Source of the DNA: Gracilaria domingensis
Taxonomy: Eukaryota > Rhodophyta > Florideophyceae > Gracilariales > Gracilariaceae
Length of the DNA stretch: 64,000 nt
Reading direction: 5' to 3'
Assembly: GCA_022539475.1 (NCBI GenBank)
Contig: VCMS01000239.1
Span: 1 to 64,000, forward strand
Positions 9,691-21,481 of this stretch are shown piece after piece. The notes beneath the pieces are model-generated. The model was not told where the DNA came from and did not search any database. It saw only the letters and a program-made list of their open reading frames with translations. The position numbers and the translations under genes are program-made. How positions within the stretch are numbered: position 1 is the first letter of the stretch; every line of letters begins with the position of its first letter.

Positions 9691-10575
9691 GTTACTAGGT
9701 CCCTCGACTTTTCTAGCGCAACGTTTCTGTTTTGCTCTTATCAATAGTACGTTCTATCGCATTTCAACTGTATCCAACGGAGCATTGACTAACTTATGGA
9801 TACTTTCTGCTTGCGTATACAGGAAAACGACCAATTTCATTTCGTCTCTCAAGATCGATCTCTGGCTGTTCGGGATAGGCGATTCTGGTACTTGGTTGGG
9901 ACATAGGCTGCTCTCTCGTTTATCGCATCTTGCGGTATGTTTGCTGCATGGGCATTCTTGGTGTCCTTGGTTGTGAGTTCTCGCTTCGACACCTTTCGCG
10001 CTTTACGATGATGGTGGGCTGGTAATCTAACCGATCCCTTTCCTGTTTCTTCTTCCGTTTGTGAGTTACTAGGTCCCTCGACTTTTCTAGCGCAACGTTT
10101 CTGTTTTGCTCTTATCAATGGTACGTTCTATCGCAATTCAACTGTATCCAACGGAGCATTGACTAACATATGGATACTTTCTGCTTGCGTATACAGGTAA
10201 ACGACCAATTTCATTTCGTCTCTCAAGATCGATCTCTGGCTGTTCGGGATAGGCGATTCTGGTACTTGGTTGGGACATAGGCTGCTCTTTCGTTTATCGC
10301 ATCTTGAGGTATGTTTGCTGCATTGGCATTCTTGGTGTCCTTGGTTGTGAGTTCTCGCTTCGACACCTTTCGCGCTTTACGATGATGGTGGGCTGGTAAT
10401 CTAACCGATCCCCTTCCTTCTTCTTTTTCATTTTGCGAGTTACTAGGTCCCTCGACTTTTCTAGCGCAACGTTTCTGCTTTGCTTTATCAATGGTACGTT
10501 CTATCGCATTTCAAATGTATCCAACGGATCATTGACTAACTTATGGATACTTTCTGCTTGCGTATACAGGTAAAT
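9691..10575. repeat. 374-bp tandem repeat, about 2.4 copies
   Basis: Units start at 9691, 10065 and 10439 with the same opening word (GTTACTAGGTCCCTCGAC), giving an exact 374-base period twice. The third unit breaks off near 10575 after GCGTATACAGG. Units are nearly identical. The right copy holds only about one such unit, with a shorter sub-unit amplified inside it (60591-61025). Confidence 0.9.
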
Positions 10576-10615
10576 GACTTTTGATGCGGACGTAGCTCAC
10601 GAGTTGCAGGTGCAG

Positions 10616-10767
10616 GTTCCTCAAGTAGGGAACCATGCATCTGGGCATGGTTCCCTACATGAGGAACGGAGAGGATGAGGCGCTTTGCGCCTCATCCTCT
10701 CGGAGTGTGTATTTGTTCTACCGATACAGCCGATGGTGGACGTGCAGTCTGCGGCATCTGCCGCAGA
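10616..10767. repeat. Cluster of three hairpins near the transposon end (left copy)
   Basis: Hairpin 1 (10616-10667) has 23-base arms with one mismatch around ATGCATCTGG-like bases. Hairpin 2 (10669-10701) has perfect 15-base arms and a TTT loop. Hairpin 3 (10748-10767) has perfect 9-base arms (TCTGCGGCA) and a 2-base loop. The same three, in inverted order, are at 60127-60278 in the right copy. Confidence 0.9.
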
Positions 10768-11065
10768 TTGCGCCTACACCCGCTCCATCATGGGGATATG
10801 GTACATGTAATATAGCGAAGTAGTGGTTAGCAAAAGCGGTCGATAGAATAATAAATACGAATAAAACGGTATGATTTCATAATGGGCATCATCTGTACTA
10901 GCACTAGGATTCCATGCGTTGCAGGGTATCATTCCGCAGAAGGTATCGTGTAATGTGCACCTTAATGGAAACTGAACCTAGACTTCGCGAAATACAGTTC
11001 AGGTAGCCCTCGACTAAAGAACTAGCACGAGTGGAAAACCCACCAGTATTTACTGCACAGCGATT

Positions 11066-11165
11066 CTGGACGACCCAAGCAATTATCTGCAAATTTTGAA
11101 ATAATTGATCTCGATATTTTTTCAAAAAATTTACTGGACGACCCTTGCCAATTTCTGGACGACCC
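11066..11165. repeat. Subterminal 11-bp repeats CTGGACGACCC, three copies (left end)
   Basis: Exact copies are at 11066-11076, 11134-11144 and 11155-11165, all in one orientation within 140 bases of the inferred terminus at 11198. The right copy has the complementary GGGTCGTCCAG at matching places. Subterminal repeat clusters are transposase-binding sites in CACTA-type elements; that role here is inference. Confidence 0.75.
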
Positions 11166-11198
11166 TCGCCAAAAACTAGCATCTGCAAGAGACAGACG

Positions 11199-11290
11199 TA
11201 GGCTTGAACCTGTGTCTGTATAAGACCCAGGGTGTTCTTGGTTGCATGGCCAACTCCAAGCCAACTCAAGTAAAGCTTTTCTCCCTAACA
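11199..11290 (+). repeat. Truncated 5' LTR of Copia A
   Basis: About 92 bases align to the 3' end of the 3' LTR near 15777-15871 with a few substitutions. It ends in CTAACA and is followed directly by the primer-binding-site-like GGTTATGGAC. Confidence 0.75.
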
Positions 11291-11300
11291 GGTTATGGAC
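11291..11300 (+). promoter_or_regulatory. Putative primer binding site of Copia A
   Basis: GGTTATGGAC directly follows the 5' LTR. It closely resembles GGTTATGGGC in Copia B (54283-54292), which is complementary to the anticodon-loop bases GCCCATAACC of initiator tRNA-Met. Drosophila copia uses such an internal tRNA fragment as primer. Confidence 0.45.
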
Positions 11301-11358
11301 ACCTCATCGTAACCTGTGCAACGTTTCGCAATATCAATCAATCAGTACTTTTGTTATT

Positions 11359-14300
11359 ATGGAGACCAAGAGAGTCATGATAAAACCTTTCGAGGAGTCG
11401 CACGACTACAAGTTGTGGCGCGTGCGAATTGAAGCGGTTTGTGATGCAAAAGGAATTGGTTCTGTTCTTAAGCATGGCCGTAATCCGTTTAGCACTGATG
11501 ATGAGAAGAAGAAAGAATTTGAGTTCAACCAGAAGAAGGCTAGTTGCCTTATTGTCTCGGCTTTGTCACATGAAGCATTGCGAGTTGTCCAATTGGAAAT
11601 TGGAAATCCGAACAGAATGCTTAAGCGTTTAAATGATCGATATGCATCTAACTCAACGGCTTCTCGCATTTCAAAAATGTGCAAGCTTGTGACTTTGCGA
11701 TATTCTGATATGAATCAGAACCTGGATCGTCGTGTAGATAATATGGCGAGCATTGTACTGCAGCTAGCTGCAATGAACACGGACCTTCCAGAAGAACTTA
11801 CCGTTGCTTTGTTGATCTCATCGATTACTGCACAGGAGTTAAATCCTGTTTGTGCAGCAATCAAAGCCTTGTCTCCGGAGAATACGACGTGGGACGTCGT
11901 CACCGCTCGTCTGTTAGATGAGCAAAAGTCCGCCGGCAAGGTACGAACGGAGCGTGTGAATGCGAACGCACCTCGCCGAAAGTGTGCTATATGTAAGAAA
12001 GACAATCACACTACGGAAACATGCTTTCTCAACCCGTTGTACTCTAACAACAAACTGGGTATTGAAGTTTCTAATTTTGAGAAAGACAGTAACTCTCGTG
12101 ACAAGAAGGTCATCAACAGGAAGGTAAAAGAGAACAGAAGCCGTGCTGCAGTTTCTCGTGCTATGACAGCCAATACGTCACCTAGACTATCGATTATGTT
12201 GGATTCAGAAACGACCACTCACATGAAACCGTCTGCGGATGACCTCAACTATCGAAGCGCATGCCATGTCCCGATGTCATTAGGAGATGACTCGAAAATT
12301 GTGGCAACCGAAAGAGGATCTCGTTCAGTTACTTCGAATTTTGATGATATTAACACTTCAGGTAATCTGAGTAATACCCTTGCATCACCTCAACTTGCAA
12401 TGAGTCTGTTGTCGATTCCAGCTCTCACATCCAAAGGTCTCGGCGTACTTTTTATGCCGATAATGGCCTTTATCATCGACCTCGAAAAGAACCTTAGGAT
12501 AATTGGGGTTGCTCCTAGGCAGTCTGATGGACTTTACTACATTTCTGCCGACTGTTCATCTTCTGAACGAAGTACATCGCCACACTCGAACGTCAACATA
12601 GTCGCCATGATGGCGAAAGTACGCAAAATTGCAGAGCAATCTCAAGATGAAGACGATGAGTGTGAATCTGTGGATGCTACTCAAGTTTCAGAGGTTATCT
12701 CTATGGACGAAGTGCCGGATCTTGAGGATGTTGTCGATGTTGCTAATGCACCGGTAAGTAATCCTGACTATTGCACCGAGACCAATGTTGTGGCAACACC
12801 GAAAGATGCGGTGCAACTTTGGCATCGTCGGTTGGCACATACAGTGTCTACCTCATAGGTGAAGAGACTGATGAAGCTACAGATTATTCCAACTTCATTA
12901 ACATCCCACTTGGAATGCATCCCCTGTGTATCTGATAAGTTCAAGAAGTCATTTCGCGGATCTCTCAGTACTGCCTCACATCCCGGTCATCTTCATACAG
13001 ATATCACTACCGCAGGGACAGATTCTCATGATGGATTCAAGTACTACATCGCTATTGTTGATGAGTACACTAGATTCCTCTTCACAAGGCCAATTCGCCT
13101 CAAAAGTGAAGCTTCTGAAGTTATTTTCGAGTATGCCAAGTGCTTTGAACGTCATTCAGGAGCTGTGATTCGGTCCTTGCATTCTGATGGGGGTTTGGAG
13201 TTTTTCAGAGCTCAGAAGAGGTTAAGAAAGGAAAGAGTTAACATATCTACGACTTCTTCTTATACTCCATCTTCCAACGGACTGGCTGAAAGCTATATAT
13301 CTTGACCGATGGGACCAGTCCGAGCATGCCTCCAGCAAGCTAGCCTGCCAATCTCATGCTGGACTGATGCTCTTGCACAGTACACAATGGCAAAGAATGT
13401 TGTGGTACACGCCACAACTGCAAAGATTTCATATGTATCTCTTCTCAAGGAAAAGCCCAGTTACATTAATCATTTACGTGTATTTGGCTGCCGTGTATTG
13501 GTTATTGTCTAAGAAGATCAGTTGAAGAAGTTTGACTCAAGTCTCGTTGAAGGTATCAATCTTGGACGTACACAAGGTGGACTGTATAAGGTACTTACCA
13601 ATGCTGGAGTAACGGTTACGAATCACGTGAAATTCATGGAGAACGAATTTACAGGCTTGTCTAATCTTAGTGCAAATAATTCCATTCCACCCGCCCTTCC
13701 TTCAGCATCTCCGTGCTCTGTACAAGATTTTGCCGAAGACGTGGAGTCCATTTCATCAAGTGATATTCCAGATATTGTTTTTGATTCAAACTCTGAGGTA
13801 TCAGAAATTAATGATACACGTCCTGCAGATCCGAATGATAATCACTCATCTCACTCTTCTGATGCCGGAATGTACACTCATTTTCCTCCCAGACAATCTA
13901 TATACAACCCAGAAACTGGAAAATATGATTCGCATGATGATTTTGGGGATGCAGTTGACCAAGAAATCTCAATTGTGCCAGTTGAACGAAGTAATGCTGC
14001 TCTGCCGCAGACGATTAGCACCTCGGATGCCCCTTCATTGAAGGAAGCTCTTCGTTCACCTGAGGCTGAATTTTGGAAGGCTGCAATTGAAACTGAGTTC
14101 GAAACTATCAGCAAGCTAGGCACTTATGAAGACGTTGATGGACAAGACGGACGCCCGATTCCATCTGATGTAATATTGCTACTGAAGCGCGACAATACCG
14201 GTGCCCCTGCACGTTTCAAAGCCCGTCTGGTTGCCAGAGGCAATTTTCAGAACAGTGCAGAAGCAGATAATCTTTACGCTCCAGTTCACAACTTTGAAAT

Positions 14301-15602
14301 CTTTCGTTTGATGCTCGTAGTTGCTGCATCTCGGGGTTGGGAGAGGCAGCACATTGACATTAAAGGTGCATTACTCCATGCGTACATGCCCGATGACAAT
14401 CCCCTGTGGATTAAACTTCCAAAAATTGCTGGAATTGCGGCTGCTGATGGAAGGATTGTAAAGCTGGTCAAATCTTTGTATGGTACTAGAGAAGCTCCTC
14501 GACTTTGGTACGAATGCTTGTCGAAGTTTTTATATTCGCTGGGATTTCAGAAGTTTGAATCCACACCATGCATCTATGTGTATTGTATTTCGAACGATAT
14601 GGTTGTTATTTTGGCCTATGTTGATGATCTCGTTTTCTTCGGACCACCTCACCTCATCAAATGGGCTAAAGAGAAAATCTGCGAACAATTTGAAATTTCA
14701 GATCTTGGGCGTACAGACCTGTACCTTGGAGTTTCTATTGAAGATGATAGAGATCGTATTGTTCTTCACCATCGTCCTCTCATTGAGGGCCTTATTCAAC
14801 AAACCAGACTTGAAGATGCCACTACTGTCTCGACACCTTTTCCAAGAGAACACAGTCTGTATGAGCCCGACGCATCCCAACTGACTCAGAAGCTCTTAAT
14901 ATGCGCTCTGTACCATATCGTGAAATCTTGGGGACTCCGCTTTTCTTAAGTACTCGAACCCGACCGGACATCTCTACAGCAGTATCAATGCTTGGAAAGT
15001 TCTCTGCATCTCCTCTTCCGTGTCATTGGCGTAACATGAAACACATTGTCCGATACTTAAAGTGCACAGTGAATCATGGGTTGGTCATTGAAAGGTCAAC
15101 TTGTAATCTTGAGGTTGAAGCGTGGTGCGATGCCGACTGGGGACGCGACTTGGACAAACGCCGATCTCGTGGAGGATTCTATATCACTGTTGGGTCGGTG
15201 CCTATTGTATGGAGTTCAAAACTTCAGCGATCTACCGCACTTTCTACTGCTGTGGCCGAGTTCTATGCTCTGTCAGAATGTATGAAAAAGCTCACATGGA
15301 TAAGAAATTTCTTTTTCGAACTTGGAGCAGAAGTCCAGGACCCAATCATCATTAGACAAAACAACTTGGGTTCTTTTTCGTGGTCGAAAGATGTTCTTTG
15401 CTTACGGCGTGTGAAACACATTGATTTGCGTTATTACCATATGCTAGATTCTGTTCGTGAAAACCTTGTTTCAGTACAGCATGTTTCTTCTGACGATAAT
15501 CATGCTGATATCTTCACTAAGGCTTTGGGTCATGATTTATTTGTCAAGCATCGTGCAGCCTTGAACGTGACTCCTTTTCAGTTCGAGTGGGGATTTCAGT
15601 AA
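11359..15602 (+). pseudogene. Copia A gag-pol polyprotein (three nonsense codons, one frameshift)
   Basis: One frame covers 11359-14949 and is broken by in-frame stops at 12856 (TAG), 13306 (TGA) and 13510 (TAA). It then shifts near 14895 to the frame 14901-15602. Domains in order: gag with a zinc knuckle C-x2-C-x4-H-x4-C from residue 209; protease in which the usual DSGAT core reads LDSETTTHM, so the key glycine is lost; a GAG-pre-integrase WHRRLAH segment; integrase with HTDI, HSDGG and LAESY as the D-D-E positions; RT with YVDD at 14617-14628; and RNase H with CDADWG and TAVAEFYAL. The third RNase H acidic block reads RQNNLG instead of a DNxG motif. ATG 11359 (METKRV) fits the Copia gag start better than 11242. 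Confidence 0.85.
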
Positions 15603-15648
15603 GTGAACTGAGCGGCTGACCTGCTGCGGTCGTGAATTGTATTTGAAT

Positions 15649-15871
15649 GTTTATACTTGGTTTGTATTTGGGAGTTTGTACTTATGTATGCGTGGCGCCC
15701 ATTTAAGTTTGTATCTTTGTTTACATGGCGCCCGCTCTAGTTTGCATTATGTTGCAACGCTTGGTTTACATAGAGTCTGTAAGCTTGGACCTGTGTCTAT
15801 ATAAGACCCAGGGTGCTCTTGGTTGCATGGCCAACTCCAAGCCAACTCAAGTAAAGCTTTTCTCTCTAAGA
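15649..15871 (+). repeat. 3' LTR of Copia A (start approximate)
   Basis: The last ~95 bases match the truncated 5' LTR. The left edge is placed at TGTTTA because the element ends in TAACA/TAAGA, and is uncertain by tens of bases since the 5' LTR lacks this part. Confidence 0.55.
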
Positions 15872-17318
15872 TGTAGTGCACTATAATGGCTCTTAATTTG
15901 AGATTTACAAAAAGCGTACAGCCATGCCAAAATGCATGTATTCCGCACATGGAAGAGCACTTCTTTCCGTTCGTATAAGTGCTATTACAAACACATGGAA
16001 GAGAATAGGGTCCAGACAGCGGTTGATTGGAGCGTTTGGAGAGTTTCTTGATAGTGCGCATAACTTTAAAGTTATTTTTTTGTCATTAACCTCGAGGAAA
16101 GTATATGAAAGAGGGAAGGAAGCTCTACAAGATGCATTCGTTTTCCTGTTTCTGCAAAAACGCCGCAAACGAGTGGCGCGAGGTGTAAAGTAGCGTTTCG
16201 TAAAACTTCTCTACCTATTATATGTCCTTTGACGAGAAAGAACCCTTTTGACACTAAAAGTTCTTATTTCTAACATGAAGGACATAAGCGTAAGCAAATG
16301 AACTTGCGGAGACATGATAAAAACCATGACAATTCATGATTGATTGTTTTCTTGTGCATATTGATCTCTGTGAACGGCACTTATTGGCAGGCTATTTCGC
16401 AAGTATTCCGGAGAGCCAATGATAGCGCACAACGCATGGAGTTACGTAACATATGCACCAGAGGTTCAGAGACGCACGCAATCCTTTCAAAGAGGACCGC
16501 AAAGTTCTGAAACGTTTTAGGACTTTGCGATCCCATTTCTACAGAAGAAATATAAAGATAATTCTGTTTTCCTGAAATATTTTTTGTGTCGAAGAGTAAG
16601 AAATATCGTCTTGGAAAATGACGTTACTCATTATCATTAAACTGCTGCAGAATGAACTAGAATTTTGTTGATCTCTAAAGATCGATTGAAAAGTACGAGA
16701 CCAGTATTGAAATGGAATATGGCTTTCAAAAATAATTTAAATTATAAACTACTTTTCGCTAACAACTTGTACATCGTGTTTAAGCAACATCTCTCTTTTC
16801 AAAATCCTATTAATTGCAATCAAAGAAAATAATATTTTTGGTAATCCACACCATGCCAAACGTTTCTGTCCACACATGATTTCATCTTGTACACCATTTA
16901 TGTTTGAAAAGCACTCTAACACAGGTCAGCATGCTAGTAATGCCATGTGGAAAACATTCAACTATCGCTGTTTAAAAGAATAGACTACGCATTTCGTGAA
17001 GTAAGATAGTAGTTGAAATATACCTTTAAATTTCATCAATAATTTTATAATTATCGAATGTACAAAAGACAACAAGAAAAATATTGGTAGTTTAGCACAA
17101 GCGATTTGTAAATAGAGTTGCAAAGACAGAAAAAAGAAGAAAAGTTTACAGTACAAAGCAGTATGTGTGCCTTTGTTTGGGGAGAGTCTTGTTTCTGAAA
17201 GACGCATTTCAAATCCTGGCAGACAACGGTAATTTTGATAGGACTGGAACTGACTTGATCCAATTGCGATGAAACTGCAAAAACACAACAGGGCCGTGCG
17301 ACACGGCTCATATTTTAA
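15872..17318. other. No gene recognised; AT-rich
   Basis: Short frames only, none with recognisable domains. The composition becomes AT-rich from about 16200. It may be old host DNA or the eroded 5' part of Copia D. Confidence 0.5.
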
Positions 17319-20095
17319 TTGAGATTATTGCCTTTCAATAGCTTTTATGATACAAAATTTGGAAATCTAAATGGCAATGAGATACTAGGCATTGAGGTTG
17401 TGCCACACTTTCAGTTTAGTCTTAGCTCTTTGCTTGGCAATCGCGGTATTCATATGGAGTTGAATGCGATCAAGAAATGGCATCGATCCACGCACGCCAC
17501 AGTCGAAGAAATGAAGCAGATACTGGAAGATGCAGATCTATTGAAAGACGGACTCAGTGATTCATGCCACAGAGTTGTGGACGCTTTTGGAATATATTCT
17601 TCTACTGGTAAACCAGCACATCTCAAGAAAGTTTCTGTTTACCACGTTAATGAGGGGTTTAATCAGTCGGTTAAAGCTGATTTTCTCGTCGTATACGTCT
17701 CGGGCGAGAAATACGAAGTACTAAAAATTGCCGCAGCAGTTACGAACTATAGTAAGCGTGTAACTGTCTCAAAGAAGAGCAGACGAGTCATCTAGCTAGC
17801 TTCAGTCTGAATAGAGTTATCATCATTTCGCAGCACAGTACTTCAGTGCAGACCCCGACTTCACCAAAACAGTGCTAGAAAATGTTCTTAGAGCCCATTC
17901 CACTGATATTCAGATTCGCACCGCACGCTATTCAAAGAAGAATGGCAAGATCGAGCGAAACAATTGAATCTTTAAGTCGGTGTTTGATCGTATCAGCAAG
18001 GATGCCACATCTGCATCACCGCAAAGATTAACTTCTCGCGCTTCATTTTTGACTATCCTTTTTCATTGAAGCTCGAAACTGAGTGCTTTTCAGCTTGCGA
18101 GAGGATATTTCCCATCAATACCGGGCATTCCATCCAGTGAAGTACCAGAGGAGCTGCTCGAAGCACACAAACAAATTGCGGCCACACGAGCACTGCAAAA
18201 GGTCATGAAATCTCACGGCAACCATCTGCTGTTGCCGTACTCCGTCAAAACTATGTCCAGGATATAAGTATACTACAACACATCCAATCAAAACGACCGT
18301 GTGCGCTGGGTGGAGGCTACAGTCATACAAGCAATTCCATTCTCTGTAAAATGCCGTCGCTCGAACCGAGGATTACGCATGACAGTCGCTTACGAACATT
18401 TTATACTTGTACCGGAAAGCTCCCTTGCTCGCGAGCTACAAGAAGGTGTTCTTGAAGACATGCTTGCCGTTGACCCCTTAATGAACCGCTCACCACAAGT
18501 ACGAAAGAAGCGTTCAGTGGAAGTGATGACGATCCAGAACAGATTATGTTCGATATATTCTGGTCCTAAAGAGGATGACGGAAATGAAAATTTAGTGTCG
18601 AGCAGGCTATTATTCTTCGCTAAACCTTTACTGGGTTCACCAATGAGAGACATTGGCCACCAAGAGTTCAAAGGTTTTACATCAGAGCAGAAGCTGGAAC
18701 TAAGGTCAGAAGAAAAAGCAGTGCTGAATGAAGTGTATGGCGTTGTTGGTGGCGTTCAGGTCTCGCGCCTTAAGATGGAGTGTGCACCTCAATTGATCTT
18801 TGATAAAGCAGTGGATGATGAGATCGAAAGAGCATGGAAATGGGCATACATTGAAGTCGAAGAAGACACTGTGCCCAAGAACGCAAACGTAATTGAATCA
18901 CATATGCTGTACAGAGTGAAATCGGAAGAGAAACACTGGAAGAGACTGAAAGCGAGGCTCTGTCCCCATGGAAATAGGGACAAGGGAAAATGCAATATCA
19001 GAAAAGATTCCTCCAACGCACCATTCGACGTCATTCCTATACTACTGTCTTTTGCTACTGTGCTTTTTTTCTGTCTTGGATGCAATGATGTTAAAGGCGC
19101 GTATTTACAGAGTGGATCCATCAAACTGGACTTATTTGTACGACCACTGTAGGAATGGAGAGGAAATCGTAGCATGAAATGGAAGCTGGTGAAGCTCCCG
19201 TATGGTATAATTGAAGCTGGACGAGAATAGACTTCTGTCATTGAGGGGTGGCCGATAGAGAATGCTACTTTCGAGAGAGTAGACAACGTTAGCCAACTGT
19301 ATTGTCGTCGGAATAAAAGTGGACGTATTTTACCGTTACTGGCTAAGCTAACTGATGATCTCTTGATGGATGGCACGATGGAAGATATGGAGAAGTTCTC
19401 GTCCGAGATATCTGATATGTTTCGTGTCATCAAGACGATAATGGATAATGAAATTAAGCTCAATGGATGTACCAACACTCAGGCACGAGAATACAGTGTT
19501 ATGCTCTCATTGATGGAATATGCCAGCTATATTACGTCCATCAATGTAAGTCGTACGATAAAGGTTATGAAGAATGATTATGCTCAGCAACACGAAGTCA
19601 AAGCGTACCAGAAGATGGCTGCAGAAATTATTTGGTTAGGTTGTGGTACAATGCCTCAAGCAACGGTTGTCGGATATTTCATGTTGCAAAAGATTCCTTC
19701 GTTAACTGTTGCGGACATTATCGAAGCTAATACAGTATTAACTGAGCTTCATCATTTGCGCCCGATAATTTGCTTCCGCAGGAATCCTAGAATTATACAG
19801 CAGGCAGAGATACTGTCTTTTTTCGATGCGGCATTTAATGTGACTCCGCGACGGAACTATGGGCAGACAGGTTTTGTGACCGAAATAAGTAATCTGAGAG
19901 TAGATGGAGATGCGACAACGTAACATCTAATAGATTGGGCAAGTATGAAGCAGAAGAGAAGAGGGAGTCCCATTCTTCGTATGGCACCGAGATTTTGGCT
20001 TGTACTGAAGCTGACGATCGTGAATACAATACTCAGCGCCCTATGAAGTCTGTGTTCTATCAGGATGATTTTCCGAACATACTGAATATAGATTC
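17319..20095 (+). pseudogene. Copia relic D, integrase to RNase H (5' part of split element)
   Basis: Decayed but ordered Copia domains on the + strand: integrase zinc-region and KPAHLKKVSVYHVNEGFNQ (17460-17780); integrase core pieces with FSADPDF and KNGKIERNN (about 17825-17975); RT with ANVIESHMLYRVK, LKARLCPHGNRD and NDVKGAYLQSG (18880-19110); connection and RNase H with ILSFFDAAFN, YGQTG and SSYGTEILACTEADD (19810-20030). The spelling differs from Copia A, B and C, so this is another lineage. The RNase H breaks at 20095 where the LTR of Copia C begins, and its end resumes at 41365. The flanking GATTC/GATTT is the likely target-site duplication. Confidence 0.75.
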
Positions 20096-20401
20096 TGTTA
20101 TGGCAGTTGAATTATATTTCGGTAGTCTTCCAGGAGTCAAACTTGCTTTATATATCATCTTGTAACCTGGCAAAACCCTTTCAAGAACGCAGCTACTTCA
20201 ACTGTGTGGCCAAGCGTGGCTCCAAAGCTGCAGGGAACCACATAAATTCCATATCATATCAACTCTAGTCTATTGCACAATTTGGGTGAGGATTCCAGAC
20301 ACATAATCGTTTGCAACACTCTCCTGTAACATGCACGTAACCTCTCACATATATTGCGGCACCGTTCTGGCCACTTATATTCTCTATGGCATATTACAAC
20401 A
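20096..20401 (-). repeat. 3' LTR of Copia C
   Basis: 306 bases from TGTTATGG to TTACAACA, matching the split LTR at 40071-40150 plus 41126-41364 with moderate divergence. Confidence 0.8.
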
Positions 20402-20439
20402 TCTTTCCCATGCCATGAGAACATCTTTTAACTCCTAAC

Positions 20440-21481
20440 AAAATCCATAGTCGTTCGTGACGGCTCGAAGAACGTCCCCCTTCAGTGTGTTATCTCTCAT
20501 ACCCTCGGTTCGGCAGTGTTCTATACGAATCTCTTTCCTTTTTAGTCGCTCTTGTACAAAGTGGTATCGATGTTCGACATGTTGTGCCCTCTTTGTACCA
20601 GCAGCCTACTGAATAACTCCCGTATTGTCTTCAAAGATGATGGTCGGCATTGCCAATGAACAGCCCAATTTCGTGAAACAAGTTGTGCACCCACTTGACG
20701 CGCTTAAAGCAGTCGGACAAGGCAATGTAATCAGCCTCTGTAGTTAAAGTTGCTGCGCAAGTCTGCTTTAGTGTTTTCCATTATGTTACCAAAAAGGAGA
20801 ACAAAAAACAACTTTTAGATTTCCGATCATTGTCGTCCCCAGCCCAGTCTACGTCGGCATATCCGCATGAAACAATTTCATTTTTGAATTTTCTCCTGAT
20901 CTACAAGCCATAATCTTTCGTACCATTCAGTTAGCGCATGATTCTCTTCACAGCAGTCCAGTGCAGAACCGTGGGGTTGGCCTTTGCTCTGAAAGTATAT
21001 TATCTGCAGCACAAATATCAGGCCTCCTTAGTGTGGAGAAGTATAGTAAGGATCCAATTGCCTCCTGATATAACAATTTTGCCAAAATTTGCTCTGCTCT
21101 TGAAGCATCAGCCGTCTGGTCTCCCGGGCTCATTGGTTTACACAAAGGCTCAGACCTTGACATGTTGAAGCGCTAAAGCAGTCTCTCAACAGATGGTCTT
21201 TGGTGCAACATGATCCCAGTTTTGTTGCGTTGGATATAAACCACAAGGAAACGGTCGCATTGTGAACATTCTTTGATTTCGAACTCAGAAGAGAATAGCT
21301 TTTTCATGTATTTGATCAGCCTTGAGCTGTCACCGATTAGGAGAAGGTCATCATCATAAAGCAGTATCCACAGGGGGTGGCCTTCCGTATTTTTGTAGAA
21401 GAAACATGGGTTTGCTAGGCGCTGCTGAAATCCAAGGTTTAGAATCCTTTCAGTAAACAGCCTCCTCCAGATAGAGTTAGA
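20440..21481 (-). pseudogene. Copia C RT C-terminal part and RNase H
   Basis: On the - strand 21173-21481 encodes RT with LGFQQRLANPCFFYKN and LYDDDLLLIG (the YVDD box changed to YDDD). 20948-21163 has EAIGSLLYFSTLRRPDI, the linker before RNase H. RNase H follows in several frames with GYADVDWAGDDNDRKS, TTEADYIALSDC and EHRYHFVQE-like pieces down to about 20440. Many stops and shifts show it is dead. The 5' edge at 21481 is the insertion site of Gypsy G. Confidence 0.75.

Larger units (their letters stand above)
1..11198 (-). mobile_element. Plavaka-like DNA transposon, left copy (partial, runs off window)
   Basis: This element holds a - strand transposase (6056-8991), convergent + strand cargo genes (38-5815) and a structured end at 9361-11198. 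Sequence from about 6.9 to 11.2 kb recurs in inverted orientation at 59696-64000, and homology stops at 11198 and 59696, which I take as the element terminus. Beyond 11198 lies Copia A LTR sequence; beyond the right-hand terminus lies an unrelated Gypsy remnant, so the boundary is real. Only about 240 bases separate the cargo from the transposase 3' end, so I infer one element. The other terminus is outside the window. I saw no CACTA terminal motif at the inferred end. Confidence 0.7.
11199..15871 (+). mobile_element. Ty1/Copia element A, decayed, 5' LTR truncated
   Basis: The 5' LTR remnant (11199-11290) matches the end of the 3' LTR (about 15649-15871), including the TATA-like word and GGTTGCATGGCCAACTCC. 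The internal region carries gag, protease, integrase, RT and RNase H in Copia order. The Plavaka-like transposon end abuts the truncated 5' LTR at 11198/11199, so the transposon probably landed in this LTR. Confidence 0.85.

Noticed and set aside
9691-10575. CRISPR-like or centromeric satellite array
   Set aside because: The period is 374 bases with only 2.4 units and no unique spacers; it lies inside the transposon end.
11198-11198. Canonical CACTA terminal motif at the transposon end
   Set aside because: The shared end reads CGTCTGTCTCTTG; no CACTA was found at the junction in either copy, so the superfamily call rests on the protein.
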